NCBI GenBank assembly: GCA_017607445.1
Contig: JAEVHH010000002.1
Span: 5,238,001 to 5,302,000, forward strand
Direction: 5' to 3'
Origin: Histoplasma ohiense
Lineage: Eukaryota > Ascomycota > Eurotiomycetes > Onygenales > Ajellomycetaceae
DNA length: 64,000 nt
Positions 22,659 to 34,509 of the stretch are shown piece by piece (position 1 is the first letter of the stretch; every line of letters starts with the position of its first letter). Under the pieces are notes generated by a model that did not search any database, was not told where the DNA came from, and saw only the letters and a list, made by a program, of their open reading frames with translations. A program made the translations under genes and the position numbers.

Positions 22659-23375
22659 TCACAACCACTTCCTCCCCGCCGCCACCACCCTCCCCCTAAA
22701 CACTGGACTCGTAATCTCCATCCCCTGCCGATAAAACGGGCTCATCACCGTCTTTACCCAGTTCTCATACACCTCATTCATAAACTGCCGGATGGCCTCC
22801 TCCGTCTGCGGCGACGTGGGATTATTGGCTATGGACGAGGAGGAGGCGCGTGACGTCGTTGTAGAGACTGCCGAGGCTGAGAGTGCGGTCGATATGGGGG
22901 ATACCCCTGCTGTGGAGGATGAGGGTGGTTGCGGCGGCTGGTGGAGGAGGAGGAAGCGGGTGCCTGAGCCGGTCAGGAAGGCGGAGACGTAGGCGGAGGT
23001 TGGAGGGTATGTGTCGATGTGTTTCAGGTACCTGGGACAGAGTGAATGGGTTGCGTGTTAGGCTGGTCTTTTTTACCCCTCGTTCTATGTCCTATGCAGA
23101 GGACGGCAGCGGGGATGCGGCGAGCTTGCGACGCGCGAGTTTCCGCGCCGAAGGTGATTTCCTGGTATGGGGTTTGTCACTTACATAACCCCATTGGACC
23201 ATTGGAGCTCCTCGACAATGTCTAGACTGGCGTGGACTATGAATTGGTTCATATACGGGGCATTATCTGGGAATCGGAATCGCGCAACGCCATCTCCGCC
23301 CGCCTTGGAGGTGCCAAAGGCGAGGCTGAAGAGGGGGACGTCGGTAGGTGAGAGGATTGTAAAGTAGTATGACAT
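22659..23375 (-). CDS. TRS20: TRAPP complex subunit 2 (sedlin/Trs20)
   Basis: Two exons, 23375-23185 and 23031-22659, with a 153-bp intron; 187 residues. Trs20/sedlin is a small longin-fold subunit shared by TRAPP tethering complexes in ER-Golgi and endosomal traffic. Exon 1 is highly conserved: MSYYFTILSPTDVPLFSLAF, then GTSKAGGDGVARFRFPDNAP and NQFIVHASLDIVEELQW. Exon 2 continues YLKHIDTYPPTSAYVSAFLT and FLLLHQP, a Ser/Thr-rich insert, then the conserved tail with QTEEAIRQFMNEVYENWVKT and MSPFYRQGMEI, ending GRKWL. The Ser/Thr insert makes it longer than the roughly 140-residue animal protein, as is common in fungi. Phase and motifs agree across the joint. Confidence 0.95.
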
Positions 23376-23648
23376 GGCTTAGTGATTTGCTCTACTTTTT
23401 GACATGGGGGACCTATGACGGCGTCGGTGCATGACGCATCGTCTTCGAGAGTTAGTGGGCGCTGCGATTTGTGAAGTTGCGATGGGTCATGTGATCTGAA
23501 GATGTCGTCCCATAAATTAATTACAGCGTCGGATTCGACATCCATCTGACGAATTCACAAGGAAAACTGAGGGTTTGTCCGTCATGTACTCCCATATATC
23601 CATCCGGGATATATCAACCTAACCCACATTCACCCTACCAAACTCACA
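23376..23648. promoter_or_regulatory. Shared bidirectional promoter region
   Basis: Only 273 bp separate the divergent start codons of TRAPPC2 (-) and the NSRP1-like gene (+), so both promoters must lie here or overlap the 5' ends of the genes. No specific element is claimed. Confidence 0.6.
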
Positions 23649-24896
23649 ATGTCACGCCCAACCATTTCCTACGGCCTCAACCTCTCCAACAAGAAGCCCC
23701 AAAGCCTTTCCCTGGCCAAAGCCACCACCTCTAGCAACAACCCGCAAAAGCGCAAAAGGACAATCTTCGACTCAGATTCCGAAGATGGCGACGACCAAAA
23801 AGAAAGCAACGGCTCCATAGAAATTACCACCATAGGTGGTCTCAACAACAGCAACAACAACGATGATACGGACAACAGAGGCCCCTCCGGCAAAAAAACC
23901 GCTACCTCGAAAAGAAAAAACCCTCCACAGCTCAACAACTACTCAAACCTCTCCAGCCTCCACAGTAGCAAAAAGCACGCCCAAACCGCCGAATCTCTCG
24001 ACTCATCCATCTACGACTACGACGCCGTCTACGACTCCCTCCATGCCAAACCTTCCTCCACCGCCGCCGCCACTGAAACCTCGACATCGAAATACATGAC
24101 CGCCCTCCTCCGCAGTGCAGAGATCCGCAAGCGCGACCAGCTGCGCGCGCGCGATAAACAGCTCCAACGCGAACGCGAGGCAGAAGGCGAAGAGTATGCG
24201 GATAAGGAGAAGTTTGTTACGGCAGCGTACAAGGCGCAGCAGGAGGAGGCACGGCGGATAGAAGTGGAGGAGGCGGAGAGGGAGCGGGAGGAAGAGGAGC
24301 GGCGGAAAAAAGGCGGCGGGATGGTGGGGTTTTACAAGAATATGCTTGAGCGGGATGAGAGGAGACACGAGGAGGTGGTGAAGGCAGCGGAGGCCGCAGC
24401 GGCGAAGAAGCGAGGTCCGGCGGAGGAAAGGGTGGAACAAGAGGAATTACTGGAAGCGACGGAGAAGAGCGAGGCGCAGATTGCGGCGGAGCTGAATGCG
24501 CGGGGCGCGAATATCATTCTTAATGATGAGGGGCAGGTTGTTGATAAGCGGCAGTTGCTTACGGCTGGGTTGAACGTTTCGCGGAAACCCGAGAAGGCGA
24601 AGGGGGCGCCTGCGGCGGCGGATAAAGCGGCTGGGTCCGCTGGGTGGGGCTTAGATGGGAGATGGAACCGGCCGGATGCTGCTGGTTCCGGGCGTGCGGG
24701 TCAGCGGGCCAGACAAACGGAGATGTTGGCTACGCAGTTGGAGGAGAGAATGCGGAAGGAAGAGGAGGAGAGAGAGGCGAAGGAGAAGGAGCTAGCAGCG
24801 AAGATGAAGAGTTCAAAGACGGCGGGTGATGTGCAAAGTGCACGGGAGCGATATCTCGCTCGGAAGAGGGAGAAGGAGAAAGAGGGGCGCCAATAA
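23649..24896 (+). CDS. NSRP1-like (DUF2040) coiled-coil nuclear protein
   Basis: Single exon of 415 residues. The family includes nuclear speckle splicing regulatory protein 1. The start MSRPTISYGLNLSNKK and KRKRTIFDSDSEDGDD is followed by a low-complexity Asn/Ser segment. Then comes the domain core: SIYDYDAVYDSL (about 121), TSKYMTALLRSAEIRKRDQL (about 146), DKEKFVTAAYKAQQEEARR (about 184) and GGGMVGFYKNML (about 221). The rest is a highly charged Glu/Arg/Lys coiled coil. A role in pre-mRNA splicing is inferred from the family. Divergent from TRAPPC2. Confidence 0.88.
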   Translation: MSRPTISYGLNLSNKKPQSLSLAKATTSSNNPQKRKRTIFDSDSEDGDDQKESNGSIEITTIGGLNNSNNNDDTDNRGPSGKKTATSKRKNPPQLNNYSNLSSLHSSKKHAQTAESLDSSIYDYDAVYDSLHAKPSSTAAATETSTSKYMTALLRSAEIRKRDQLRARDKQLQREREAEGEEYADKEKFVTAAYKAQQEEARRIEVEEAEREREEEERRKKGGGMVGFYKNMLERDERRHEEVVKAAEAAAAKKRGPAEERVEQEELLEATEKSEAQIAAELNARGANIILNDEGQVVDKRQLLTAGLNVSRKPEKAKGAPAAADKAAGSAGWGLDGRWNRPDAAGSGRAGQRARQTEMLATQLEERMRKEEEEREAKEKELAAKMKSSKTAGDVQSARERYLARKREKEKEGRQ

Positions 24897-25505
24897 AATG
24901 AATGCAATTTTGGGGGCTGGGAGTACTTGGGGATTCTTGTTCACCGGTAGATAGATGGCAGCGGGATTTGCGATATGGCATCTGCTAGGTAGTGCACCTG
25001 TACACACAAAGATAGCCTTTTTATTCTTTCATAAAAAAATCTTTTAGTATCCTCCACAGCTTGCCACATCAGAAACAATAGTCAATCCAGAGATATCCTT
25101 ATTCCCCAGTTAATCTAATCTATCCCAAAAATTTAATAATAGTAAGCAAACCCGAATTGTAAATTTCTAATGGAGAAAATTGAAAGGTCAAATATGAAAT
25201 GATGAGAACAAACTGAACACGGAACCAGGATTCCGTACCGACCAACAAGTCTAGATAGAAAATGGGGTTGTGACTCATGAACCCAAACGACCCAAAAATG
25301 CCAGAAAGAACAATAAGGACATCATCAGCCAGATCATGATAAGGTGGTATGCAAAGCAAGGTAAAACAACAATGACGGGGAGAAACAGCAAGAGAGAAAG
25401 AGAGAAAGAAATGAAAATCATGAACCATGTCTCCAAATGAGTGAGAAGTCAGCGAGCAAGTTGATTCGACCATTTCGCCTCTCTCGTCGCCCTCAATCCT
25501 TTTTT
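24897..25505. other. Convergent intergenic region
   Basis: Lies between the 3' ends of the NSRP1-like gene and the ZIP transporter gene. No gene or repeat of note. Confidence 0.5.
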
Positions 25506-27105
25506 TCATCCGGTTAACGCGTAACTGAAGCCTAAAATCCCCATTCCTAAAAAGGCGAACCCGACACAGAGAGATCGATTATGCGACAACACCAACCCCT
25601 CGGAGAAAAGCTGGAGCGCAACACTCGTCATCACGCCCGCCGTGGCCGCAAACATGCCCCCATACACAGCCCACGAGATATTATTAGGATTAGCACCAGT
25701 AGCAGCACTGATTCCGCCACCATTAGCTGCTTTGCCGGCGCCCCATATCCATAACGCTGCAAGACCAGCGCCGGCCGGTTGGCTGACGCCGCCTAGCAAG
25801 CTGGACCAGAGCATGGCTTTCAATTTCGAGTGGAGGGCTAGGTAGAGAGGGAGCGTCATTGCAAATCCCTCGGTGATGTTGTGGATGAAAAGGGCCATGA
25901 AGATTGAGAATCCTAGGGTTGGATTTGCGTGGTTAGTGGCGTATGTGATGAAGCCCTCAGGGAGTTTGTGAAGGGCTATTGCGAGGGATGTTTGGACGCC
26001 AATGGCTAGGAACGCATTTTGCGGGACGTGGTGATGGTGGGTGAATGAATCCAGAGAGTGGGATGATAGCAGAGCACGGTCGTCAACGTGGCCGCGGACC
26101 TGGCGGATGCCAAGAGATGTATCTCCGTCTCTTGAAACGGGTCTTGATTGGTGTATGCCTGATGCCGAGCGGGAGGGAAGTTGGTGATTCGAAGCACCAC
26201 AGCCCGCTTCAAGTGTTTGCGGGCTGATAGTAATGCTATCTCTGGATGCCACTTCTTTCGGATGCCGCTGAGTTATAATTTTGGCACATTCCTCTCCACA
26301 TACGTGGGAGATACCATAGCAGGTGCCGTCCTGGTCGCAGAATGACTTGTTCCCAGGGACAAGAGAGCTGAGTTTGCATTTTATACGGGAAACGACTGGT
26401 AATTTTGAGTTTTGAACTGATGTTCGGTGGGTGGACGGCACTTCGGATCGGGCGTTGGAAGGAAGCAATGACGAATGTTCAGTGGGAACGGTGGTCAAAG
26501 GTTTCAAAGCTGGATTTGGCTCAGAATGGTGATGTTGAGTCTCTTCAGTGCTCCCATTTGCCGCTCCAGGCCCTTTTAGAAAGTGTTCATGCGTGTGCAT
26601 ACAATCAACCACACGAGACGGGATATGACGGTGGATGAATGACGAAACGAGCTGTATGATAACCATCCCTGCTAGAAAAAGTCCGATCAAAGAGGAGGCG
26701 GCTGCGCTAGAAGAGAGTCCAGCTTTAACAAAATAATCTTTGGACGTTGGCAACACGCTGTAGAGAGAGCTGAAAAGCTATCTTGACTGTCAGTGGTCGT
26801 CCGAGCAAGGCAAAAAAAATAGGCATTGGAACTTCTGGCGTCTTCCTCACCAACACTCCTGCGCTTAGACTCAGCGAGGCAGACAAAAATACATTGCTAT
26901 CTGAGATTTTGAAGTTCTTCAACCCAAAGCAGTTCCTCGCAATGACATCCACACAGATAATGCTCGACCCAAGCACGCAAGCTAGAAAACATTAGCAGCT
27001 CTAGATATTATCCCGTCGGAAAGATTAAAATTCGAGCGAATAACACCCACCAATGCCACTGACACAGCTCATCACCCACCCCCGGGTATCATTATCCAGC
27101 CCCAT
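25506..27105 (-). CDS. ZIP-family metal (zinc) transporter
   Basis: Three exons: 27105-27051, 26981-26851, 26777-25506 (introns 69 and 73 bp); 485 residues. It begins MGLDNDTRGWVMSCVSGIG, continues ACVLGSSIICVDVIARNCFG, and exon 3 opens LFSSLYSVLPTSKDYFVKAG, so phases and sequence agree. ZIP proteins bring zinc or iron into the cytosol. Membrane segments are visible near 10-30, 50-65, 90-110 and in five segments of the last 190 residues. The metal-site helices carry ALHKLPEGFITYAT and IHNITEGFAMTLPLY (paired HxxEG-type motifs of TM4 and TM5). The long loop between TM3 and TM4 is His-rich (HTHEHF, HHHSEP, HHHHVP). The fold most resembles fungal Zrt3/vacuolar-type ZIPs, but location and metal are inference. 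Confidence 0.9.
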
Positions 27106-27707
27106 TTTGCTGGAGGTGTGTAGGATATATTTTGAAGCTACAGACTCCGCGGCACGACCTTCGCTAGATTCGGGCGGAGAACCAAGTACGTCATGGGCTG
27201 AAACAATGGAAAGGGAGGAATGCAGGCCATAAAGGGACGTAGTAAAGAGGGGGGAAAGTAATATAGACAGCGAGGGAGGAATTCCCCGTCAGTCGCAGAA
27301 GCGGCTCTGTTCAGTAACTTTTTGTTTGCACAGAGAATGTCTTGGTTCGCATGCATTAATAATCCACGGCTGTCATAGGCTGGGATTGCAGACCAGCCTT
27401 AACTAAGCAATGCGTCATCGACGGTCTTTGCCGTTGGAGACCTCGGATTCCTATTGCGGACTAGCGCACGGCACCTGTACAGATGCCATCAGCTGTTGCT
27501 TGCTCATACAACCAACCACCTCGACGTCTAACAGGTCTTGCAAGGCAACGAAGTGACACTTTTGAAGCAGAACACAGATTGAAGTGGTCGATTCGAAATA
27601 ATGGCCTCTCAGGACTCAATAAGTTTTGAAGCTTTCCCAATCCCTCCCTCTGACTTGAGCTTTCGAAGCCGAATTTCTTTCTGCCATCCAGGCTACGAGG
27701 AAGTTCA
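27106..27707. other. Intergenic, left edge of the first accessory patch
   Basis: Divergent spacer between the ZIP gene and the HNH pseudogene. Nothing recognisable. Confidence 0.5.
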
Positions 27708-28691
27708 ATGAATACGTTATTATTTCTCCCACGCGTTGATCCTGTACCGCCAGGAGCAGCAGTAGCAGCCTCCAGCACCCCCACCTTTGGTGTACACCAT
27801 CGAACTGCCCTTGTTGCATGCCAGGTCATCGCTAACAATGCCTTCGACACTGGATATTTCACCCTGGACAAAGATGGTCTACAGCGTTTGAATATCCCTC
27901 CTGATGGAATTCTCACAGGCGAAAAATACTATCTTATCCTTGGGGAGGGTCCCAGTATGCTCATGTTCCCTCCCATCTTCAACTCTTCTACTTACTTCAT
28001 TTTTACTATCAGGCCTATATCCCATTGTGCCTAGCTTTCTAGACTGGGTGTTGGTCGCATTCCAGAACCCTGGAACCAGGCTCCCGTTACAGCCTCTTCT
28101 ACCACATCTGACTGTGCTGTTACAAATTTTTCACTCTGCACTGAGCAAGCCCACATTGTTCCAAGTGAAGAGGAAACCTGGTATATAAGGAACGGAATGG
28201 GCATATATGGGGCCAATCTCGGTGATATTAATGAGGCAACCAACGTCCTTCCCCTTAGATCTGATATTCACAAGTGCTTTGACAACCGATGGTTTGTCAT
28301 AGTCACAAAAACTGCCGGCACTGAAGTATCCACTCCAGCGGCACTCCATTCTCAATTTGTCACACATATCTTGTCAACTGAAATGGCTCAATACTGGCCT
28401 ACGTACCATAACACCCTTGTCCAGCACCTCCAGGTTGACTGCCGTCCATATCTATTTGCTCGATTTGTCTGGGCTGTACTCCTTCATGTCAAACCATTTA
28501 TCAACAGTGGTATCCCGCGTCACATCATTCGACTGCAAATGACATCCAATGAGGGACAATCTGTGTTGAAACGCAAGGCGGAGTTACTGACTGGTGCAGT
28601 GCTTAAGAAAAGCTATGGGGGTATAGAGTCCGGTGTTAGCAACGATGCCAGTGTGGATGGAGGCTTCTGGGAGGACGCGATGTATGAATGA
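27708..28691 (+). pseudogene. HNH-endonuclease (HNH_2-type) family gene with frameshift
   Basis: The first part (MNTLLFLPRV..., HHRTALVACQVIANNAFDTG, ILTGEKYYLILGEGPS) runs to a GTATGC donor at 27955. A 58-bp intron ends at 28012, and the next exon begins LYPIVPSFLDWVL, as in family members. Between about 28045 and 28055 the reading must shift frame to continue with GRIPEPWNQAPVTASSTTSD, then LCTEQAHIVPSEEETWY, NEATNVLPLRSDIHKCFDNR (HNH-type His and Asn residues) and YLFARFVWAVLL, ending at 28691. The only path through the family landmarks thus needs one extra or missing base, so it is either a pseudogene or an assembly error. A second possible shift near 28685 would extend the C-terminus into 28692-28845. 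These fungal HNH proteins have no settled function. Promoter and true start are unknown. Confidence 0.7.
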
Positions 28692-29934
28692 AACGTCAGG
28701 GGAACCAGGAGGCAAAAACAAGGTATCCTCCGAAGCAGATCCAGATATGATGCCCCTGTATAACGAAAAGAACGTCATCGACATGAATGAGACACCTGTA
28801 AAAGGCAGTCCCTTGCCGCACTGGACAGTTTCCAAGGAGGAATAGCCAAAAACCGCCGGATACCATTTCAATCATCATGAGTTCAAGATCATTGCAATGG
28901 TGATTATGAACAAGATTGAGAATGACAGTGTGAAAGTTGTGTGTATTTTTGAGATGAATAACATTCAACAGATCATGTTCTTTCTGATGTAGTATTATAA
29001 AAGTAAGACTGTAACTTGGCTTCATTAATGCCACTGTCCTCACCTCCGGAGCCTCCCGAAGGGCATGGGGACGTGCTACGCTGAAGAGATCTCTATGTAC
29101 ATAGTACGGGGGGAACAGAATTCAGATAACAACTCTTGAAAAGACTCAATCCTCAGGACTTTGTGGGTGGTGAAAGGGGGGGGGAGAAGCATCCCTGTTG
29201 TTATCGTCACATCAGTGAAAAATTTGCGAGGAAAAGTTGGGATGGTGTGCTAACTTAACTGACTTGATCTGTGATTCGCTTCCCTGGAAGGGAACGCTGG
29301 CCTCTTTCCAGCTCTTTTATTGTATGGTTAATACTATACATAATACTTCTCATCAAAATCCGTCTGTGAATCTCCACTACTGTCTTTGATGTTACAGATT
29401 CCTGAGCTACTGCTTGCCGAATCTCAATAAAAAGGTGATAGATGGGACTTTACCATTTCACACACACCAGGAATAGCAAGAATGTGTATGAAAATATTTG
29501 GAACTCTCACTATCATTTAAAGCCTCAATCAAATTCAGCTTCTTCCATTGTGTTATTATATATATATATATATATATATATCATTCGTAGTGTCTGTGTG
29601 CTGGCACTGTTGCCAGCGTCGTGGCAACATACTGCCCGTCAACACCATAGATCTATGATCAATCATGGATGGGTATCACCATCCCATCATCTGAGAACTG
29701 GCCCTGACAAGCATGCAAGCACCACCTGGAATAGCATCAGTGACAGCGGAAGTAATGGTAACCATAATATATAATAGGAACGAAGCTTCCAGTTGTTATT
29801 TGCAAAATAAAAGCTTGGAATGGCCTCGAAATTGATTGCCAGTCGCTCGTGAATCGGTTCGCGCGAGTTATCTCTCTTTATATTATAGAAAAACCAACTT
29901 TTCTGTGCAAAAAACGCTGTAACGTGACCTCACG
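28692..29934. other. Spacer between HNH pseudogene and AT-rich block
   Basis: Composition drifts toward AT. It contains a TA microsatellite (about 29557-29581). No gene supported. Confidence 0.5.
29557..29581. repeat. TA microsatellite
   Basis: About twelve TA units. Confidence 0.85.
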
Positions 29935-30097
29935 TGCACCCCATCAAATCCACAAAGAGATCCAGCTCAACAGCCAGCTCAAAGCCTTTCAGACATGGCA
30001 GCAAGCAGTCCCCTCAGAGAACCACACTATAGTTCCATCATAAATGATCAGACTTTTGAAATATGAATGCTGTCTGTGTTTTCTTCAGAATGTTAAA

Positions 30098-30147
30098 TTT
30101 ATATAAATAAATAAATCAACAGTTTATATAAATAAATAAATCAACAG
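30098..30147. repeat. Direct tandem duplication, 25 bp x 2
   Basis: Two adjacent identical copies of a unit beginning TTTATATAAATAAATAAA and ending TCAACAG. Confidence 0.9.
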
Positions 30148-30768
30148 TCAACTTTGCAGTCTGTACAGCTCTGATATTAATCTTTATTTTTTTCTTTACA
30201 AATATTCTCTACTGTATTTACATTTTTTATATTCATTTAATATAACTTACTGTCAGTTTTCAATCTGTTCATACTTTGCAATGATAATTAACAAATCTTA
30301 AAAGCAGTTTTTTTCTACAGTTGATATTGATCTCAGAAATCTCATATTCTTATATAATCATTGTATATTATATTCTTTTGAATTATAAATATCAGTCAGT
30401 TGACTGTTCTGCTGAATGAGAATGATGAAAGATGTATATTAAATGAGATATATTCAGAGATTCTACAGTTTTTCAATTAATTTTTCTACTACTATTGTTT
30501 TTTCTTCATTGTCTATAGAATGCCATCTTCAGATGTTAAAATAGAAATCTTTGAATATATAAAAAACTGTTATTTCAAATTGATACTAACTATTAAAAAA
30601 AAGAAAAAAGTAATATCATTTCACTGAGTTCATTTCACAGATTCATACAGCTCATTTATATTATTTTTTATTTTTTCAAATTTTTTAATTAAAGTTATAA
30701 TATCTATAGAGATATTTTATTAATTGAGCTGAATTATCTACAATAAATTCATAGTTTTATTTCATTTT

Positions 30769-31031
30769 TGTGAGAGGTGGTGACAGTGTGAAGAGTAACA
30801 GTAGAAGATAGTATATAGTGTAGTGAAGATAATAGTAATATATTGTAGAGTGTAGTGTAGAAGTGTAGTGTAGCTAATCACTGAGAAAGAAAAGAAAGAG
30901 AAAGAAGATGTATGAAATACATACATTGATATATATATACAAGTAGAAAAAGCAATAATGAGAGTATAATGAAAAGAAATAAGAATAAATGAAGATAAGA
31001 TAATAAGAAAATAATAAACAAATGTATTATA
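30769..31031 (+). mobile_element. Solo LTR, copy 1, with 5-bp target-site duplication
   Basis: 263 bp beginning TGTGAGAGGTGGTGACAG and ending AACAAATGTATTATA. It is flanked on both sides by ATTTT (30764-30768 and 31032-31036). Strongly similar along its length to copy 2 at 31863. The terminal ATA instead of ACA fits C-to-T decay. No coding part or partner LTR with the same target duplication is present, so it is a solo LTR left by recombination. Confidence 0.85.
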
Positions 31032-31189
31032 ATTTTCTATACAAACACTTCATCTCTTTCTTCATCTTATGAAGTTGTAATGAGTGTACTTTGATTAATG
31101 ATTTGGTACTATCCTAATTACAGATTATGAATTGATTAAGAAAAGAAAGAGAAAAGAAATCAGAAGAAAAGATTGTATGAAGAGGATTC

Positions 31190-31530
31190 TTATAAAGAGA
31201 AATTCAGAGTGAAAGAATATCAGAAGCTGCTTCACAGTGAAGTATGAAGCAGAAGAATGTTAAGAGCTATACAGAAGAATTGTTAGAAACTATATAAGTG
31301 CAGAGTGTGAAGTGAGAGAATCATTGAGAGCTATATGAAAGAATTGTTAGAAACTACACAAGTGTGAAGTGTGAAGTGAGAGAATCATTGAGAGCTACAC
31401 AGAAGAATCATTAGAAACTACACAAGCACAGAACACAGAGTGAAAGAATATTAAGAGTTATACAGAAGAATTGTTAGAGACTATATAAATGCAGAGCACA
31501 GAGTGGAAGAACATTGAGAATTATATATGA
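31190..31530. repeat. Tandem repeat, unit about 64 bp, about five copies
   Basis: Anchor GAGCT/GAGTT recurs at about 31264, 31328, 31392, 31455 and 31516. Units share AGAAGAATTGTTAGAAACTA and a GTGAAGTGAGAGAATCAT-type segment. It lies between the two solo LTRs and has no stable reading frame. Confidence 0.8.
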
Positions 31531-31862
31531 TTGCAATGACAGAAGTTGATTGTGTAAGTTAATTGCTAATGAATGCTAATCTGTTACAGAAGTCAATATA
31601 TCTTTATTTACAGTTGTAATAACTTCAGTTTTATAACTTTATTATCACTCATTTTATCATTTTTCTTTTCATTCTTCAGTGTCATAAATATCATTTATTT
31701 TTTTTTAAATGAATTGAATAATTCAGCTGTTTGATCTGATTTTATACTAATAATCTACTTCTTTCTCTTTTTCTTTCTTTGTAATAGATATAGTAATAGA
31801 TGCAACAGAAATATCTATATTAGAAAATAACTTCATTATAATAGAAAAATATAGAATATATC

Positions 31863-32130
31863 TGTAAGAGATAGTGACAGTGTGAAGAGTGAATAGTAGA
31901 AGATAGTATATAGTGTAGCAGAGATAATAGCAATAGTAATATAATAGTAATAATAGTGTAGCATAGCTAATCACTAAAAAAGAAAAGAAAGAGAAAGAAG
32001 ATATGTGAAATACATACATTGATATATATATATATATATATAAAAATAGCAGTAGCAAGAGCATAATGAAAAGAGGTAAGAATAAACAAAGATAATATAT
32101 AATAAAGAAATAATAAACAAATACATTACA
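31863..32130 (+). mobile_element. Solo LTR, copy 2, with 5-bp target-site duplication
   Basis: 268 bp beginning TGTAAGAGATAGTGACAG and ending AACAAATACATTACA, i.e. canonical TG..CA termini. It is flanked on both sides by ATATC (31858-31862 and 32131-32135). The target duplication differs from that of copy 1, so the two are independent insertions of one retrotransposon family, not the two ends of one element. Confidence 0.88.
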
Positions 32131-33211
32131 ATATCAAAATCAATTATAATAAATATAATATAATAACAATATTATCTATATCACACTCACTGATATTTAT
32201 AGATTATAGAAAATCAGTGATTAATTTTAAATAACAGAGATTACTATCTTTTTAATATTTTTTGTATATACTTTATACTATTTTTATAATTATTTATATT
32301 TCTTACACTTTTCTCATTCTTCTCTGCAGCTGCAGAGTCAGCAGTAATTATATTGATAAAAATAATAAACTGCTTATTTTCTATTATTTTTATATCAGTA
32401 TATATGTTTTGTATATATCTTTTACTAATATATTTGTATGTAATAGAGACAATTCATTACTTATCAGATTATAAACTACAGTATTTGTTTAGTGAATTGT
32501 AATAACAATTCATATAGATCTTCTTTAATATATCAGAGATTACAATATATTCAATAAACAAATTATAACTTTTCTTATATAAACTGTATAATAAATTAAT
32601 TTGAATATCACAGTTGTGAATAAATATTGATTTTATATTTATTATTTTTTTTAACTGAGATTCAAAGTTCTTCTGTTATAGTATTATATTTCTTTTGAAT
32701 TTCATTTTTTACAACTGTGCAACAATTCTGCTGTTATTTCTGATAATTTATTCAATCAATAGTTATAGTTTATATTCTGAAATCTGATATTTATATATTG
32801 ATGAACTGTTGATATAACTGTTGAAGAATGAGTGTAGATGAGCTGATGAGTTACTGAAACTGTTGAAAATTAAATACAAATAAATTAATGAACTATTAAA
32901 GATGAAGTAAGAATGAATTGATGAATAATATAAATTGCTGAGTTTTCAGAATCTGCTGAGTTTACTGAATTTATTCTATATTATTATTAACTGTAATTTC
33001 ATCATTTCTGAGCTGTTTTTCTTTATTTTTTAATGATTCTCTACTTATATTGAGTCATTTTGACTGCTTTGATTGTATTACAGATGTTTTGAGAATTGAT
33101 AGATATAAATCATTATATTTCAGATGTTTATTATTTGATTGTAATTATTATATTCTCTATATAAGCTATCTGATATTTAATTACATCTCACTTAGCACTT
33201 CTACATTAACT

Positions 33212-34509
33212 CGACAACACTACTATAAAGTTATTCATCTTTTTCATCTATGTTATTGTTCTCTATTGACAGCTGTAGATTACATGGAATTCACATATAT
33301 GAGTCATGTGTGGCTGTTGGATATCTCATTATGTTCGCCCGAGGGATTAAACAGCGCGTTTTCAAGCTGGATAAGCGAGCGCAAGCGAGCGATTGCGGCT
33401 TGTGTGGTATTTATGTCAAGTTTAGTAGAATAAAATTTCCACCAAATCAACCACCAAAATCAGCATCTATTTGAGAAGCGAGAGTTTATGGCACAAAAGT
33501 TATCATTTTCTTTTGAGTGAGAAAAGTTAAATATCTATCCATCAGATATAAATTGGTAGTTGAATCCCTTCTAGATAGATATAGATAATCAGAGCTCTAG
33601 TTATCATTTTATGCTCAATTGAGGCCAAGCTAATAAACAATACGACTCTTTGAAAGCCGTGGTGGACGTTCTGGAAATTGTTGCTTGATCTCTATGACCT
33701 GCTGGATGTCTGAGTATTTGTATTATGTAGCATGTTGCCTGCTGACTAGAGCCAACAAACTGTCCCGGCTGTGTAGTTAAACACGGACAGGGCTCTTAAG
33801 AATTAATTATTCAATAAAAATAGATCAAACGCTGCTTAGTGTTAGGGTTACAACCTGCAAGGCCTGTTCCTGGAATCCTGGTTCGATTCCATGGTCTGTT
33901 TCCATGGATGGGATGGGATGGGAATGAAACAAAATAAAAAGGATAATCATGGGACGAAATGAAATGAGATCCATCTCATCTCATTCTTTAAGCACAAGGG
34001 ATATCGAGCAGATAGGCATCCCGCTAGCTAGCAATCTCTATTTGCATAGGGATCGATTAGGGGTGCAGGCAGGGAGACAGACAGACTTGCTCACCCCCTC
34101 CAGTTACCAGTATATCTTCAGGGGCGAAGTTAGGGTAAAAGTGATCGCTCTCTCCACTGCACAAGATCTTTACTAGCTAACTTGAGATCAGTTATATTAT
34201 GTAAAGCAACTAGTATTCAAATAGTCAGCATATACTTACATAGACTCTTGATATATAGTTAACATAGCATAGCATGAATGCAATGAGAGGTAAAATGTCG
34301 ACCTCAACTGGCCCGTCTTTTGCTTGTTTTTTACTTTTGCTTGGCAAACGGTGACTAGCGCGGTTGGCTTAGAGTTGGATGCATCTTCCAAGCCATCGAT
34401 GCTTGCTCATCCTGGCTCGCTGTGCCAATGCTTTCGTGGCCCCGTCTTGCCGCTCATTTGATATCCTCACCGGGGCAGTTGGAATAAAAAAAGAGTACAA
34501 ATCGCAATC
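33212..34509. other. Spacer returning to normal composition
   Basis: CpG reappears from 33212. A stretch at about 33835-33895 has RNA polymerase III-like boxes (TAGTGTTAGGG and GGTTCGATTCC) but does not fold as a tRNA. The last few hundred bases are the promoter of the EndoG gene. No protein gene seen. Confidence 0.5.

Larger units (their letters stand above)
29935..33211. repeat. AT-rich block without any CpG (decayed repeats)
   Basis: By eye there is no CG dinucleotide between the CpG at 29933 and the one at 33212, over about 3.3 kb, and AT content is very high. Frames are short and broken. Inside are two solo LTRs, a 64-bp tandem repeat and a 25-bp duplication, so it is an old repeat accumulation zone. 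No surviving protein family could be recognised in the remainder. Confidence 0.85.

Noticed and set aside
30769..32130. The two LTR copies as the two ends of one 1.36-kb element
   Set aside because: Each copy has its own distinct 5-bp target duplication on both sides, so they are separate solo LTRs.
33830..33900. tRNA-like sequence with A-box-like TAGTGTTAGGG and B-box GGTTCGATTCC
   Set aside because: Acceptor and anticodon stems do not pair and the T stem has a mismatch; at most a tRNA-derived SINE relic.
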